From: Fimbriimonadaceae bacterium
GTDB taxonomy: Bacteria > Armatimonadota > Fimbriimonadia > Fimbriimonadales > Fimbriimonadaceae
Assembly: GCA_022843485.1 (NCBI GenBank)
Contig: JALHNM010000001.1
Location: forward strand, 434,001-498,000
DNA: 64,000 nt
Reading direction: 5' to 3'
Under the pieces are notes generated by a model. That model did not search any database, had not been told where the DNA came from, and worked only from the letters and a program-made list of their open reading frames with translations. Made by a program: the position numbers and the translations under genes. Numbering within the stretch: the first letter of the stretch is position 1; each line of letters begins with the position of its first letter. Positions 7,646-15,529 of the stretch are shown here, piece by piece.

Positions 7646-9634
7646 ATGTCGCAGGACAAGATCGTCGTCGTCGGGGCCCGCGAGAACAACCTGAAGAACG
7701 TCACGGTCGAGATCCCGCGCGACCGGCTCGTGGTGATCACCGGGCTCAGCGGGAGCGGCAAGAGCAGCCTCGCGTTCGACACGATCTACGCCGAGGGGCA
7801 GCGGCGCTACGTCGAGAGCCTGAGCGCCTACGCCCGGCAGTTCCTCGGGCAGATGGACAAGCCCGACGTCGACCACATCGAGGGCCTCTCGCCTGCGATC
7901 TCCATCGACCAAAAGAGCGCGAGCAAGAACCCCCGCTCGACCGTGGGCACGGTCACCGAGATCTACGACTACCTTCGGATCCTCTTCGCCCGCGTGGGGG
8001 TGCCCTTCTGCCCCAACGGGCACGGGCCCATCGCCCGCCAATCGACCGACCAGGTCGTGGACGAGGCGCTCCGGCTCCCTGAGGGCACCCGGCTCCAGGT
8101 GCTCGCACCGATCGTCCGCGGCCGCAAGGGCACCTATCAGAAGGAACTGAAGGAGGTGCAACAAGCGGGGTTCGTCCGCGTGCGGGTGGACGGGGCAATG
8201 TACGAGGTCAGCGACGACATCCCGATGGACCGCTACAAGCAGCACACGATCGAGGTCGTGGTCGATCGCGTGGTCGTGAAGGACGGGATCGACCGGCGCC
8301 TTGCGGACTCGGTCGAGCAGGCCCTCAAGATGGGCAAGGGCCTCGTGACCCTCGCCTGGGAAGCCCCCTCCTCGCTCGGGCCCGCCGAGGGTGAGGGAGG
8401 GGTTGAGGGGGGAGACGCCCAGTTCCAGGAGCGCACGTTCAGCGAGCACTACGCCTGCGCCGAGTGCGGCTTCTCGATGCCCGAGCTCGAACCCCGGATG
8501 TTCTCGTTCAACTCGCCCTACGGTGCCTGCGGCGAGTGCACGGGGCTCGGCACGAAGACCGAGTTCGACCCCGATCTCGTGATGCCCGACCGTCGCCGAC
8601 CCCTCCGGGACGGCGCGGTGCTGCCTTTCGTCTACAAGAGCGGCGAGACCAAAGAGTGGTGGCCGGACGTACTCACGGCCGTGGGCGAGGCGATCGGCTT
8701 CGACGCCACCCGCCCGGCGAAGGAGCTCGACGAGGAGCAGTTCCGCTCGGTCTGGGAGGGCCTGCCGGACCCGATCAAGGTCAACATGAGCTACGGCCGC
8801 TCCACGCGGGCCTTCAACTACACGTGGGAGGGCGTGGTCAACATCCTCCGAAAGAAGCTGGAGCAGACCGAGAGCGAGTGGGTCAAGAACGACCTCCAGC
8901 AGTACATGCGTACGCGGCCGTGCCCGGTCTGCCACGGCAAGCGCCTCAAGCCAGAGACCTTGGCCGTTCGGCTGCCGGCGATTGCGAGGGGCGGGGAGGG
9001 GATTGCGGAAGGGGCCTCGATCGCCGACCTCACCTGCCTCTCGGTGGGCGACGCGTTGGGGTACTTCGCCGACCTCCCCGAACGGTTGACGACCCGCCAG
9101 CGCACCATCGGCGAGCGGGCGGTGAAAGAGGTCCAGGAGCGGCTACGGTTCCTCAACGACGTGGGCCTTGCCTACCTCAACCTCGACCGCAACACGAACA
9201 CGCTCGCGGGCGGCGAGGCCCAGCGCATCCGCCTCGCGACCCAGATCGGCTCCGGCCTCATGGGCTGCCTGTACGTGCTCGACGAGCCGAGCATCGGCCT
9301 CCACCAGCGCGACAACCATAAGCTCATCGACACGCTCGTCCGCCTGCGCGACCTCGGCAACACCGTGCTCGTCGTCGAACACGACGAGGACACCATGCGC
9401 GCCGCCGACTGGCTCATCGACCTTGGCCCTGGGGCTGGGGAGCACGGGGGCCGGGTGGTCAACGAGGGCACACCTGAGGACTTCCTGACCCGGGACAGCC
9501 CCACCGCCCGCTACCTCAACGGGACGGACCGGATCGAGGTCCCCCAAAATCGCCGCCGCCCCCAAACCCCCTCACCTGTCACCACCACGCCGCCGCCGCC
9601 CGAGCCTCGCCCCCGTGCCAAGACACGGAAATGA
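7646..9634 (+). CDS. uvrA: UvrA N-terminal half (first ABC module), separate gene
   Basis: 662 residues from ATG 7646; full-length UvrA is about 940. It holds the first half only: Walker A GLSGSGKSS (33-41), the UvrB-interaction region, zinc motif CAEC...CGEC (about 271-296), a second CPVCHGKR motif, signature LAGGEAQRIRL (about 519), Walker B LYVLDEPSIGL and the H-loop VVEHDED. It ends in the linker just after IEVPQNRRR with a Pro-rich tail of about 28 residues, then stops. The second ABC module is a separate gene 7 kb downstream. Two low-complexity inserts (about 245-255 and 447-460) are absent from typical UvrA. UvrA recognises DNA lesions and loads UvrB in nucleotide excision repair. The signature has Ala in place of the usual Ser. 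The frame is open further upstream, but homology, promoter and the ATG agree on 7646. Confidence 0.95.
   Translation: MSQDKIVVVGARENNLKNVTVEIPRDRLVVITGLSGSGKSSLAFDTIYAEGQRRYVESLSAYARQFLGQMDKPDVDHIEGLSPAISIDQKSASKNPRSTVGTVTEIYDYLRILFARVGVPFCPNGHGPIARQSTDQVVDEALRLPEGTRLQVLAPIVRGRKGTYQKELKEVQQAGFVRVRVDGAMYEVSDDIPMDRYKQHTIEVVVDRVVVKDGIDRRLADSVEQALKMGKGLVTLAWEAPSSLGPAEGEGGVEGGDAQFQERTFSEHYACAECGFSMPELEPRMFSFNSPYGACGECTGLGTKTEFDPDLVMPDRRRPLRDGAVLPFVYKSGETKEWWPDVLTAVGEAIGFDATRPAKELDEEQFRSVWEGLPDPIKVNMSYGRSTRAFNYTWEGVVNILRKKLEQTESEWVKNDLQQYMRTRPCPVCHGKRLKPETLAVRLPAIARGGEGIAEGASIADLTCLSVGDALGYFADLPERLTTRQRTIGERAVKEVQERLRFLNDVGLAYLNLDRNTNTLAGGEAQRIRLATQIGSGLMGCLYVLDEPSIGLHQRDNHKLIDTLVRLRDLGNTVLVVEHDEDTMRAADWLIDLGPGAGEHGGRVVNEGTPEDFLTRDSPTARYLNGTDRIEVPQNRRRPQTPSPVTTTPPPPEPRPRAKTRK
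8364..8402. repeat. Imperfect hairpin inside the uvrA N-half
   Basis: CCCCCTCCTCGCTCGG on the left is partly complementary to CCGAGGGTGAGGGAGGGG on the right, with gaps. It encodes the non-conserved stretch PSSLGPAEGEGGVEGG in UvrA. The outer arm resembles that of the palindrome at 4105-4155. Confidence 0.45.
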
Positions 9635-9656
9635 CCATGGTCAATGACCATGGTCA
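9632..9656. promoter_or_regulatory. Tandem operator palindromes of the Phd/VapC module
   Basis: Two identical 12-bp perfect palindromes TGACCATGGTCA at 9632-9643 and 9645-9656, spaced 13 bases centre to centre. They overlap the uvrA stop codon and cover the expected -35 region of the TACACT promoter at 9663. Phd/YefM antitoxins typically bind such paired palindromes cooperatively to repress their own operon. Confidence 0.8.
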
Positions 9657-9662
9657 TTCCGG

Positions 9663-9668
9663 TACACT
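9663..9668 (+). promoter_or_regulatory. -10 element TACACT of the toxin-antitoxin operon
   Basis: TACACT ends 6 bases before the antitoxin ATG (9675), giving a leaderless transcript. The paired palindromes lie directly upstream. Confidence 0.6.
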
Positions 9669-9674
9669 CTCCCC

Positions 9675-9908
9675 ATGGAGACCTTCTCGGTCAGCGAGTT
9701 CAAGGCTAAGTGTCTCGCGATCATAGAACGGATCGTTAGGACGGGCGAGGCCGTGATCGTAACGAAAAACGGAGAGGCTGCGGTGGAAGTCCGTCGGGCC
9801 GGCCCGAAGCCCCGAGCGGCGTTCGGCTTCGCGAGGGGCGAGGTGACCGTCCTGGGAGACATCGTGTCCCCGACAACTGAGGATCTCTGGGAGTCCCTCC
9901 CCGAATGA
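9675..9908 (+). CDS. Phd/YefM-type antitoxin
   Basis: 77 residues. The N-terminus (FSVSEFKAKCLAIIERI ... TGEAVIVTKNGEAAVEV) is the Phd/YefM DNA-binding fold; the tail (about 45-77) would be the toxin-binding segment and ends DLWESLPE. It represses its own operon, presumably through the twin TGACCATGGTCA palindromes just upstream, and neutralises the PIN toxin encoded next. Its stop overlaps the toxin start by four bases (ATGA), so translation is coupled. Confidence 0.88.
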   Translation: METFSVSEFKAKCLAIIERIVRTGEAVIVTKNGEAAVEVRRAGPKPRAAFGFARGEVTVLGDIVSPTTEDLWESLPE

Positions 9909-10297
9909 TCGTGCTTGACACGCACGTGTTCGTTTGGTTCGCACAAGGGGATCAGGCGCTTCCGGAAGATTGGCGGCACCGGATCGCCGATCCTTCGAGC
10001 GAGGTCGTCGTCCCTTCGATCGTCGTTTGGGAGGCGATCTTGCTGACGGAGAAGGGTGTGCTCAAAACGCTCGGCGACCCGTCCGAAGCCTGGTTGAGGC
10101 TGCTTCGGCAGTCGGGCTTCACGGACGCCCCGCTCGATGCGGCGACCGCGGCGCTCTCGCGCTCGCTCAGCTTTGACCATCAGGATCCCGCTGACCGGTT
10201 CATCGCTGCGACGGCCTACGCACTAGGTGCCGAGCTTGCGACGGTCGATCGGCGGCTCCGCGCTCTCCCGTGGCTTCGCTGCCTGCCGCTCGACTGA
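9905..10297 (+). CDS. PIN-domain toxin (VapC-like ribonuclease)
   Basis: 130 residues. PIN-domain acidic residues are visible: Asp in MIVLDTHVF (residue 5), Glu in VVWEAIL (about 43), Asp pair in DPADRFIAATA (about 96-99) and Asp in LATVDRRL. These form the Mg-binding site of VapC-type RNases, which cleave tRNA or rRNA. It is the second gene of a two-gene module with the Phd-type antitoxin. A Phd antitoxin paired with a PIN toxin is a common hybrid arrangement. The RNA target cannot be told from sequence. Confidence 0.9.
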   Translation: MIVLDTHVFVWFAQGDQALPEDWRHRIADPSSEVVVPSIVVWEAILLTEKGVLKTLGDPSEAWLRLLRQSGFTDAPLDAATAALSRSLSFDHQDPADRFIAATAYALGAELATVDRRLRALPWLRCLPLD

Positions 10298-10344
10298 CAA
10301 TCCTCCCGCGATACGGGGGGTCGTCCTGGGCGTCTAAAGACGTT

Positions 10345-10983
10345 GTGCTGGCACTGATTCTCGCCTCTCAGATCAGGTCGCAGGACGGGGTCGAAGTCAT
10401 CGACCTCCGGGTTCAACGTTCGCTGCCGGTCCAGGCCTACGCCGTCCAGTACCTCCGGAGCGACTACGGGCCGAGCGTCAAGCTCACGGGCATCGTCTAC
10501 GAGAATTCGATCGAAACCCCGGCCGGTGTGCGCCTCTTCTACCGGTGGGGTGGCGGCGAGGTGCGGGTCAACGACCAGGTCGCGACGATCGTCGGTGTCG
10601 TGGACGGCCCTCAGGCCCGGCAGGGGCGCCAACCCGACGACCTCTTGAGCCGACTGACCACCTATGTCCCGCCGGGGCGGCCTTTGCTGGTCGGGGAAGG
10701 GTGGACGTGGGAAGCCCAGGAGTACCCGGCCGTCCGGATCGAGTTCACGGTTCGGGGCGTCAAGGCCACAGGGGAAGGCTTGGTCGCGGTCGTCGATTTC
10801 TCGAGCAAGGAGCTCCACCGGGAACCCCCGGCCGTCGCGAGCGGCGAGTTCTGGGTCGATCCCCTCACGGGCCGCGCTGTCAAGAGCGAAGCGGTCGCGA
10901 AGAACGTGTTCTTCTTCGACCGCCGATCTGAGGTGACGGTGACTGGTCGTCGGATCCACGCCTCCCGCGAACTCCAGCGCTGA
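10345..10983 (+). CDS. Exported protein of unknown function
   Basis: About 212 residues from GTG 10345 (MLALILASQIRSQDG), which gives a plausible short signal peptide. The frame is open to GTG 10270, inside the toxin gene, but that would add a poorly hydrophobic extension. The body is predicted beta-rich. It shares the layout GEGWTWE ... VNDQ with small secreted beta proteins such as the one at 47547-48200 (VGGQWTTTW), although similarity is faint. Function unknown. It is convergent with the MFS gene. Confidence 0.65.
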   Translation: MLALILASQIRSQDGVEVIDLRVQRSLPVQAYAVQYLRSDYGPSVKLTGIVYENSIETPAGVRLFYRWGGGEVRVNDQVATIVGVVDGPQARQGRQPDDLLSRLTTYVPPGRPLLVGEGWTWEAQEYPAVRIEFTVRGVKATGEGLVAVVDFSSKELHREPPAVASGEFWVDPLTGRAVKSEAVAKNVFFFDRRSEVTVTGRRIHASRELQR

Positions 10984-11014
10984 TCGCCCTGCAAGCGCCG
11001 CCTCTCTATCCGGG

Positions 11015-12250
11015 TCAGGGTGCCCCGGGGTTCGGTGGGTCGGCGATCCGGTGGTCGGTCAATGCTCGAGCCCTGGACCACCAGCCGGCCACGACGAGAC
11101 ACATAAAGCCGCCAAAGACGATCGACGCCCGCTCGCCCGCCACCGAAGCCACCGCGCCCGCCTCGAAGTCCCCGAGTTGCGGTCCGGAGATGTGGAACAG
11201 GCTGCTGGTTGCCGTCATCCTCCCCCGCAACTCGTCCGGTGTCGCGAGCTGACGGATGGTCTGGCGGAAGACGGTGCTCACCATGTCCGCCGCCCCCACG
11301 CCCGCCAGGCAAAGGCACGCGGTCCAAAGGTTCGGCGCCAGCCCGAGCCCGATCGTGAACAGCCCGAACGCCCCGATCATCCCGACCACCCAGCGCCCTG
11401 GCCGGGCCGCCGTCGGGATCCACGACATGGTGAGCGCGGCGACCAACGCCCCCGCCCCGGACGACCCGGCCAGGATCCCGTACCCCTCCGGCCCCAAGTT
11501 CAGGACTGTGCCCGCGAAGGCAGGGAGGAGCGCGTCGGCCCCCGCAAAGAACGTCGCCCAGAAGTCGACCCACATCGCGTGCCGCACGACCGGCGTCCGG
11601 CGCACGAACCGGAGGCCTTCGCGGATCGACCCGATCACCTCTCCGAAGGTCTGGGATTGCTGGACCGACGACGGCCTCGCCGGCATCCGCCACACGACCG
11701 CGAGCAACGCGAAGAACGTCAGGAAGTTCAGCAGGTAACAGAACGTGAGGCCCGACCAGCCGAAGGCTCCCGGCTGCGCGATCATGACCCCCGCCAGCGT
11801 CGGGCCGAGCACGTCGCTCAACCGCCAGACCACCCCGTTCAGGCTCGCGGCGTTAGGGTAGTCCTCGAGCGGGACGAGCCCGACCTGGAGCGCTTGCCGT
11901 GCCGGTCCGTCGAAGGCCCGGGCGACCGCGTTCAAGGCGACGAGGCCGTAGAGCGGGGCGACTGCCTCGGCTCCGCTCGCCGTGAACGCGAACAGCCCGA
12001 CCGACACCGCCGCCATCCCCGATTGGGTGAGGAGCATGACCTTCCGCCGGTCGGCCTGGTCCGCCACGACGCCCCCGAACAAGGAGAACACGAGGAGGGG
12101 GACGACTCGCACCACGCCGAGCAGGCCGACCATCAAGGAGCTCCCGGTGAGGGCGTAAACCTGCCAGGCGATCGCCCAGGCCTGGACGTTGTTGCCGACG
12201 TTGCTGACGAACGCCCCCGCGAGGTACTCGCGGAACCGGGCATGGCGCAG
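11015..12250 (-). CDS. MFS transporter, enterobactin-exporter-like family
   Basis: About 411 residues with 10-12 hydrophobic segments. Family cues include LRHARFREYLAGAFVSNVGN at the start, GVVADQADRRKVML between helices 2 and 3 and RQTIRQLATPDELRGRM late in the protein, all typical of MFS_3 (EntS-like) exporters. The start is a problem: homology begins near 12250-12271, yet there is no ATG, GTG or TTG in frame there. A CTG at 12250 or an ATC at 12271 would be needed; the nearest ATG (12478) lies antisense inside the regulator gene. It is divergent from the AraC-type gene, which may regulate it. Substrate unknown. Confidence 0.85.
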   Translation of the reverse strand: MRHARFREYLAGAFVSNVGNNVQAWAIAWQVYALTGSSLMVGLLGVVRVVPLLVFSLFGGVVADQADRRKVMLLTQSGMAAVSVGLFAFTASGAEAVAPLYGLVALNAVARAFDGPARQALQVGLVPLEDYPNAASLNGVVWRLSDVLGPTLAGVMIAQPGAFGWSGLTFCYLLNFLTFFALLAVVWRMPARPSSVQQSQTFGEVIGSIREGLRFVRRTPVVRHAMWVDFWATFFAGADALLPAFAGTVLNLGPEGYGILAGSSGAGALVAALTMSWIPTAARPGRWVVGMIGAFGLFTIGLGLAPNLWTACLCLAGVGAADMVSTVFRQTIRQLATPDELRGRMTATSSLFHISGPQLGDFEAGAVASVAGERASIVFGGFMCLVVAGWWSRARALTDHRIADPPNPGAP

Positions 12251-12294
12251 GGCGGGCGGAACCGGGAGGATGGCCCATTCTGCCTGGACCCTGA

Positions 12295-12300
12295 TATCAT
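12295..12300 (+). promoter_or_regulatory. -10 element TATCAT of the AraC-type gene
   Basis: TATCAT, then 7 bases, then ATG 12308; no Shine-Dalgarno. It lies in the short divergent region shared with the MFS transporter. Confidence 0.5.
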
Positions 12301-12307
12301 GTGCTCG

Positions 12308-12739
12308 ATGCCGCCTTGCGCCTGTGCCCTGGCCATGGCCCGTGTGCCCGCCCGAAGGTGGGGGACGCGGGAGGATGTGTTCCGCCGGCTGGAACTGGCC
12401 CGGTCGAGGATCGACCAGTCGCTGGATCGCCCGCGCTTGGCCGGGCTCGCCCGCGAGGCGTCGCTCTCGGAGTTCCATTTCCACCGCCTCTTCCGAGAAG
12501 CCTACGGCCAAACCCCGCAGGCCTACGTGCGCACCCGGCGGCTCGAGCGAGCCCTCGCGCTGCTCCGGGGAGGGATGCCCGCGAACCAGGTGTGCGCCGA
12601 GGTGGGGTTCGCGAGCGTCTCCTCGTTCTCCCGTGCCTTTCGCACTCGGTACGGCCACCCTCCGGGCGCCACCCTGGTCGGAATCAGCAAGGCGGGACAA
12701 CCGCGGCCTGAACCGGCTCGGGCAGACTCCCGGACGTGA
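12308..12739 (+). CDS. AraC-type transcriptional regulator, DNA-binding domain only
   Basis: 143 residues, essentially a lone AraC/XylS two-helix-turn-helix domain. LAGLAREASLSEFHFHRLFR is the first HTH and NQVCAEVGFASVSSFSRAFR the second, followed by GHPPG. There is no effector-binding domain, so it either responds through a partner or is constitutive, like MarA/SoxS. It overlaps the VOC gene by GTGA (12736-12739) and is divergent from the MFS exporter, so it may control both. A second in-frame ATG lies at 12299. Confidence 0.85.
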   Translation: MPPCACALAMARVPARRWGTREDVFRRLELARSRIDQSLDRPRLAGLAREASLSEFHFHRLFREAYGQTPQAYVRTRRLERALALLRGGMPANQVCAEVGFASVSSFSRAFRTRYGHPPGATLVGISKAGQPRPEPARADSRT

Positions 12740-13095
12740 CCTACCACACCGTCTGCCACATCGAAATCGAGGTGACCGACCTCGACCGTGCCCAGGCCTT
12801 TTACGAGGCCCTCTTCAGTTGGCGCTTTTCGCCCTTCACTCCGGACATGGTCGTCTTCGGGGTCGGCGACGACCACATCGGAGGCTTGATGCGGGTCGAC
12901 ACCGTCGCCCCCGGACGCTCGCCCAGCGTCTGGTACCGGGTGAAGGACCTCGACGCCTCAATCGCCCTCGCGACGGCCCATGGCGGGACGCTCTCGGAAC
13001 CCCGCAGCGAGGTCCCCGGCGTGGGGTGGTCCGCCGTCGTCAGCGACCCCGAAGGCAATCGCATCGGCCTGGTCCTCTTCACGGAAGACGTCTGA
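12736..13095 (+). CDS. VOC family (glyoxalase-like) protein
   Basis: 119 residues, a single vicinal-oxygen-chelate domain. CHIEIEVTDLDRAQAFYEALF gives the first beta-alpha unit with the metal-ligand His, and GVGWSAVVSDPEGNRIGLV gives the C-terminal one. Members are dioxygenases, glyoxalases or resistance proteins; nothing here decides which. Translation is coupled to the AraC-type regulator by a four-base overlap, which suggests a small stress or detoxification unit with the divergent exporter. Confidence 0.82.
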   Translation: MTYHTVCHIEIEVTDLDRAQAFYEALFSWRFSPFTPDMVVFGVGDDHIGGLMRVDTVAPGRSPSVWYRVKDLDASIALATAHGGTLSEPRSEVPGVGWSAVVSDPEGNRIGLVLFTEDV

Positions 13096-13152
13096 CCCCG
13101 GCGAAGGCGCCCTGGCCATCCCTACCCTGTGCCTCGGCCTGCGACCGGCACC

Positions 13153-13176
13153 GGCCCCTCGAATCGTCGGGGGGCC
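13153..13176. terminator. Hairpin between convergent VOC and hydrolase genes
   Basis: GGCCCCTCGA / TCGGGGGGCC with a 4-base loop and one mismatch, between two convergent genes; it could stop transcription from both sides. No T-run. Confidence 0.45.
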
Positions 13177-13184
13177 TGTACGCC

Positions 13185-14555
13185 TTAGGGTTGCCCCTGC
13201 TGCCAGCCGAGCTGGAACCGGATCCCGGTCACGACCCAACGACCCTTCTCCTTCGCGAGGGTCGCGAGATAGTCGCCGCCCACAGTCCAGCGCTCGCCAC
13301 CCTCTCGGGTCAAGGTCGCCATGCCTTCGTGCCGGGCCGACGCCTGGTCACCGTTCAGGCTCACCGCGAAGTTGAAGTACACGTGCCGGGTGAACGGGTA
13401 CCGAGCGTGCACCTCCCGCCATTGGGCAAGGAGGTCATCGGCCTTGACCCGCGCCTTCGCGGCGCCGAGAGAGGAGTAGTCCACCTCGACCTCGTCCGCG
13501 AACATGGGTCGGAGGCCCTCCCAGGCCTTTGCGTCGACCGCGGCCGCCACCTGTTCGAGGGTCTCTTGGATCGCCTCCCGGTCGGACGGCTTGTGGCCCA
13601 CGTGGCGTCCGAAGAAGTCGACGGCGAGCCCCACCGAACGCTGGACCGGCTCGGGCTTGTCGTAGAAGTCCATGTGGGGCTCCGTGCTCCAATAGATGGC
13701 CCGAGGCCCCGGAAGGGCCGCGAAGAACCGGCGGGCCATGTCCGGGAGAGCGGCCTGGTCGCTGTGCAAGACGAGCGTCGGCACCCGGAGCGAACTCGCT
13801 GGGGCCAAAGAGTCGAACCGCAACCAGTCGCCCCACGACATGAGGGCGAACCGGTTGTCCCAGGCCGGGATCATCCCCCGGCTGGGGTCGGTGTAGTACG
13901 GGGCCTGCTGCATGATCGCGTCGCTGCCCTCGGGGCCGGCCGCCGGGACGTCGCGGACGGTGCCCGTCCGCTCGAACTCGGCCCGCGCCTCGTCGCCGAC
14001 CTTCAGCAGGGCGGCCACCGCGTCCTTTCCGCCGTAGACGGTCTCGACCGCGCCGGTGTCTTGGATCCAAAGGGCCGCCGACGCCATCCCTCGCAACGGC
14101 GCTCCCGCCCGGATCGCGTTGGCCATGTAGCCCGTGCTCGCGCACATGCTCATCCCGACGAGCCTCGACGGGTCGATGTAGGGTTCGCTGGCTAGGAACT
14201 TGGCCGCCGCGACGATGTCCTCCGCCTTGGCCTCAGGGTCCTCGGCGTTTCGGGCCTTGCCTCCCGAGAGCCCAAACCCTCGGAAATCGAACACGAGCGC
14301 TGCATAGCCCTGAGCGGCGAACGCACGGGCGTAGGTCGTGGGCATCTGTTGCTGGACAGTGAACCAGGCCCCGGTCACGACGACGGCCGGCAGCCGCTTC
14401 CCCTCCGAGCCAGGGGGCAGGAACACGGTCCCCACGATCTTTTCCCCACCCGAAGTGAACGAGACCGGCCGGGTCCGGAGGTCCGCCGAGGTCGGGACGA
14501 CGGCCGCGAGGCAGGCGAGCGCGCTGAGCATGACGCTCCTAACGAGGCGAGACAT
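13185..14555 (-). CDS. Exported alpha/beta hydrolase fused to an NTF2/SnoaL-like domain
   Basis: 456 residues. Signal peptide (LSALACLAAVVPTSA, about 10-24). The middle is a dienelactone-hydrolase/acetyl-esterase-like alpha/beta hydrolase: VVVTGAWF near the oxyanion hole, FDFRGFGLSGG, and a nucleophile-elbow region GMSMCAS where the usual Ser is in GMSMC. Acid and His candidates are LHSDQA and EPHMDFY. From about residue 325 a second domain (IQETLEQVAAAVDAKAWEGL ... FADEVEVDYSS ... RWVVTGIRFQLGW) has the SnoaL/NTF2-like pattern usually found as a separate protein. AGGAA lies 8-9 bases before the ATG. Substrate unknown. Confidence 0.8.
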   Translation of the reverse strand: MSRLVRSVMLSALACLAAVVPTSADLRTRPVSFTSGGEKIVGTVFLPPGSEGKRLPAVVVTGAWFTVQQQMPTTYARAFAAQGYAALVFDFRGFGLSGGKARNAEDPEAKAEDIVAAAKFLASEPYIDPSRLVGMSMCASTGYMANAIRAGAPLRGMASAALWIQDTGAVETVYGGKDAVAALLKVGDEARAEFERTGTVRDVPAAGPEGSDAIMQQAPYYTDPSRGMIPAWDNRFALMSWGDWLRFDSLAPASSLRVPTLVLHSDQAALPDMARRFFAALPGPRAIYWSTEPHMDFYDKPEPVQRSVGLAVDFFGRHVGHKPSDREAIQETLEQVAAAVDAKAWEGLRPMFADEVEVDYSSLGAAKARVKADDLLAQWREVHARYPFTRHVYFNFAVSLNGDQASARHEGMATLTREGGERWTVGGDYLATLAKEKGRWVVTGIRFQLGWQQGQP

Positions 14556-14596
14556 CGTGAGGTTCCTGCGTTCTTTAGGGGGTAAGGTTGCGTTCG

Positions 14597-15529
14597 ATGC
14601 ACGATCTCCGTGGCCTGGACTGGGTCCACCTCAAGGCCGTTCAGGCGGTCGCGCGCCTCGGGAGCGTGCAGGCGGCGGCGGGTTCGCTGCACGTCTCCCC
14701 CTCTCAGGTCAGCCGATACCTTCACGCCGCAGGTCGTCTGTTGGGAGCGCCCTTGTTCGTCCGCTCGGGCCCGGTGCTCTCGCTGAGCCCGGCGGGCGAG
14801 GGCCTTCTCCCGCTCATCGATCGCGTCCTGGAGGACGTCGAGGCTCTGGCCTCGCTGGGCCCTGAGATCGCCCAGGGTCGGACGGGCCAGTTGCGACTCG
14901 GCTACACGCCGTACACGGCTCTGACCGCCCTTGGGCCGGTGGTAGCCGCGTGTCGGGCGCGGTTGCCGTCCATCGAGCTGCTCCTTCGGGTCGAGTCGGA
15001 CGACGTGTTGGAGGCGATGCTCGTGGACGGGCGGGTCGATGCGGCGTTGTTGAACCCGCCGTTCCGCTCGCTCGGGCTGCAGTCGGTGCCCTTAGGCTTC
15101 GACCCGTTCGCTCTTGCCGTGTCTGATTCGCTGGACCTGCCGGACCCCGTCCGACCTGACCACGAGGCCCTCTGGCGGGTGTGGGTCGCGCCCCCGCTGG
15201 CCCGGCCGGGGTCTTGGCTAGCGGTGCAGGATCGTTGCCGCGATCTGGGCCTACGGCCACCGTTCCAGTCGAGTGTGGACGACGCCCAGGGCCGTATCGC
15301 CCTCGCGTTGGACGGGCGTTCGGGGGCCTGGGTCACGGCTGTCCGCAGCCGTCTCGCGCCCCCGGGGATCCGGATCGTCGGCATTGAAGGATTTGAGGAC
15401 ATGGGCTACGCCACCGTGCTCGCGACCCGCCCGCCCGCTCCCCCGGCCGCGCAGGCTCTCGTGGAGGTCGTCGGCTCTTCTCGCGAGGTGGCGTCGAGCC
15501 CCAAAGCAGACCCGCCCCTCCCAAGATAA
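14597..15529 (+). CDS. LysR-family transcriptional regulator
   Basis: 310 residues from ATG 14597 (an in-frame TTG at 14588 would add three). N-terminal winged HTH: LKAVQAVARLGSVQAAAGSLHVSPSQVSRYL, then a co-inducer domain from about residue 95. TAAGGT lies 8 bases before the ATG. It is divergent from the hydrolase-NTF2 gene with only 41 bases between starts, the usual LysR layout, so that hydrolase is its likely target. The stop codon sits in the loop of a terminator hairpin. Confidence 0.88.
   Translation: MHDLRGLDWVHLKAVQAVARLGSVQAAAGSLHVSPSQVSRYLHAAGRLLGAPLFVRSGPVLSLSPAGEGLLPLIDRVLEDVEALASLGPEIAQGRTGQLRLGYTPYTALTALGPVVAACRARLPSIELLLRVESDDVLEAMLVDGRVDAALLNPPFRSLGLQSVPLGFDPFALAVSDSLDLPDPVRPDHEALWRVWVAPPLARPGSWLAVQDRCRDLGLRPPFQSSVDDAQGRIALALDGRSGAWVTAVRSRLAPPGIRIVGIEGFEDMGYATVLATRPPAPPAAQALVEVVGSSREVASSPKADPPLPR

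Noticed and set aside
9541-9625. C-rich run at the 3' end of the uvrA N-half as a repeat array
   Set aside because: It is a single irregular stretch of proline codons without a repeating unit.
12251-12700. Longer N-terminus for the MFS transporter using ATG 12478 or 12700
   Set aside because: That region is antisense to the well-conserved AraC-type regulator and adds residues no MFS protein has.
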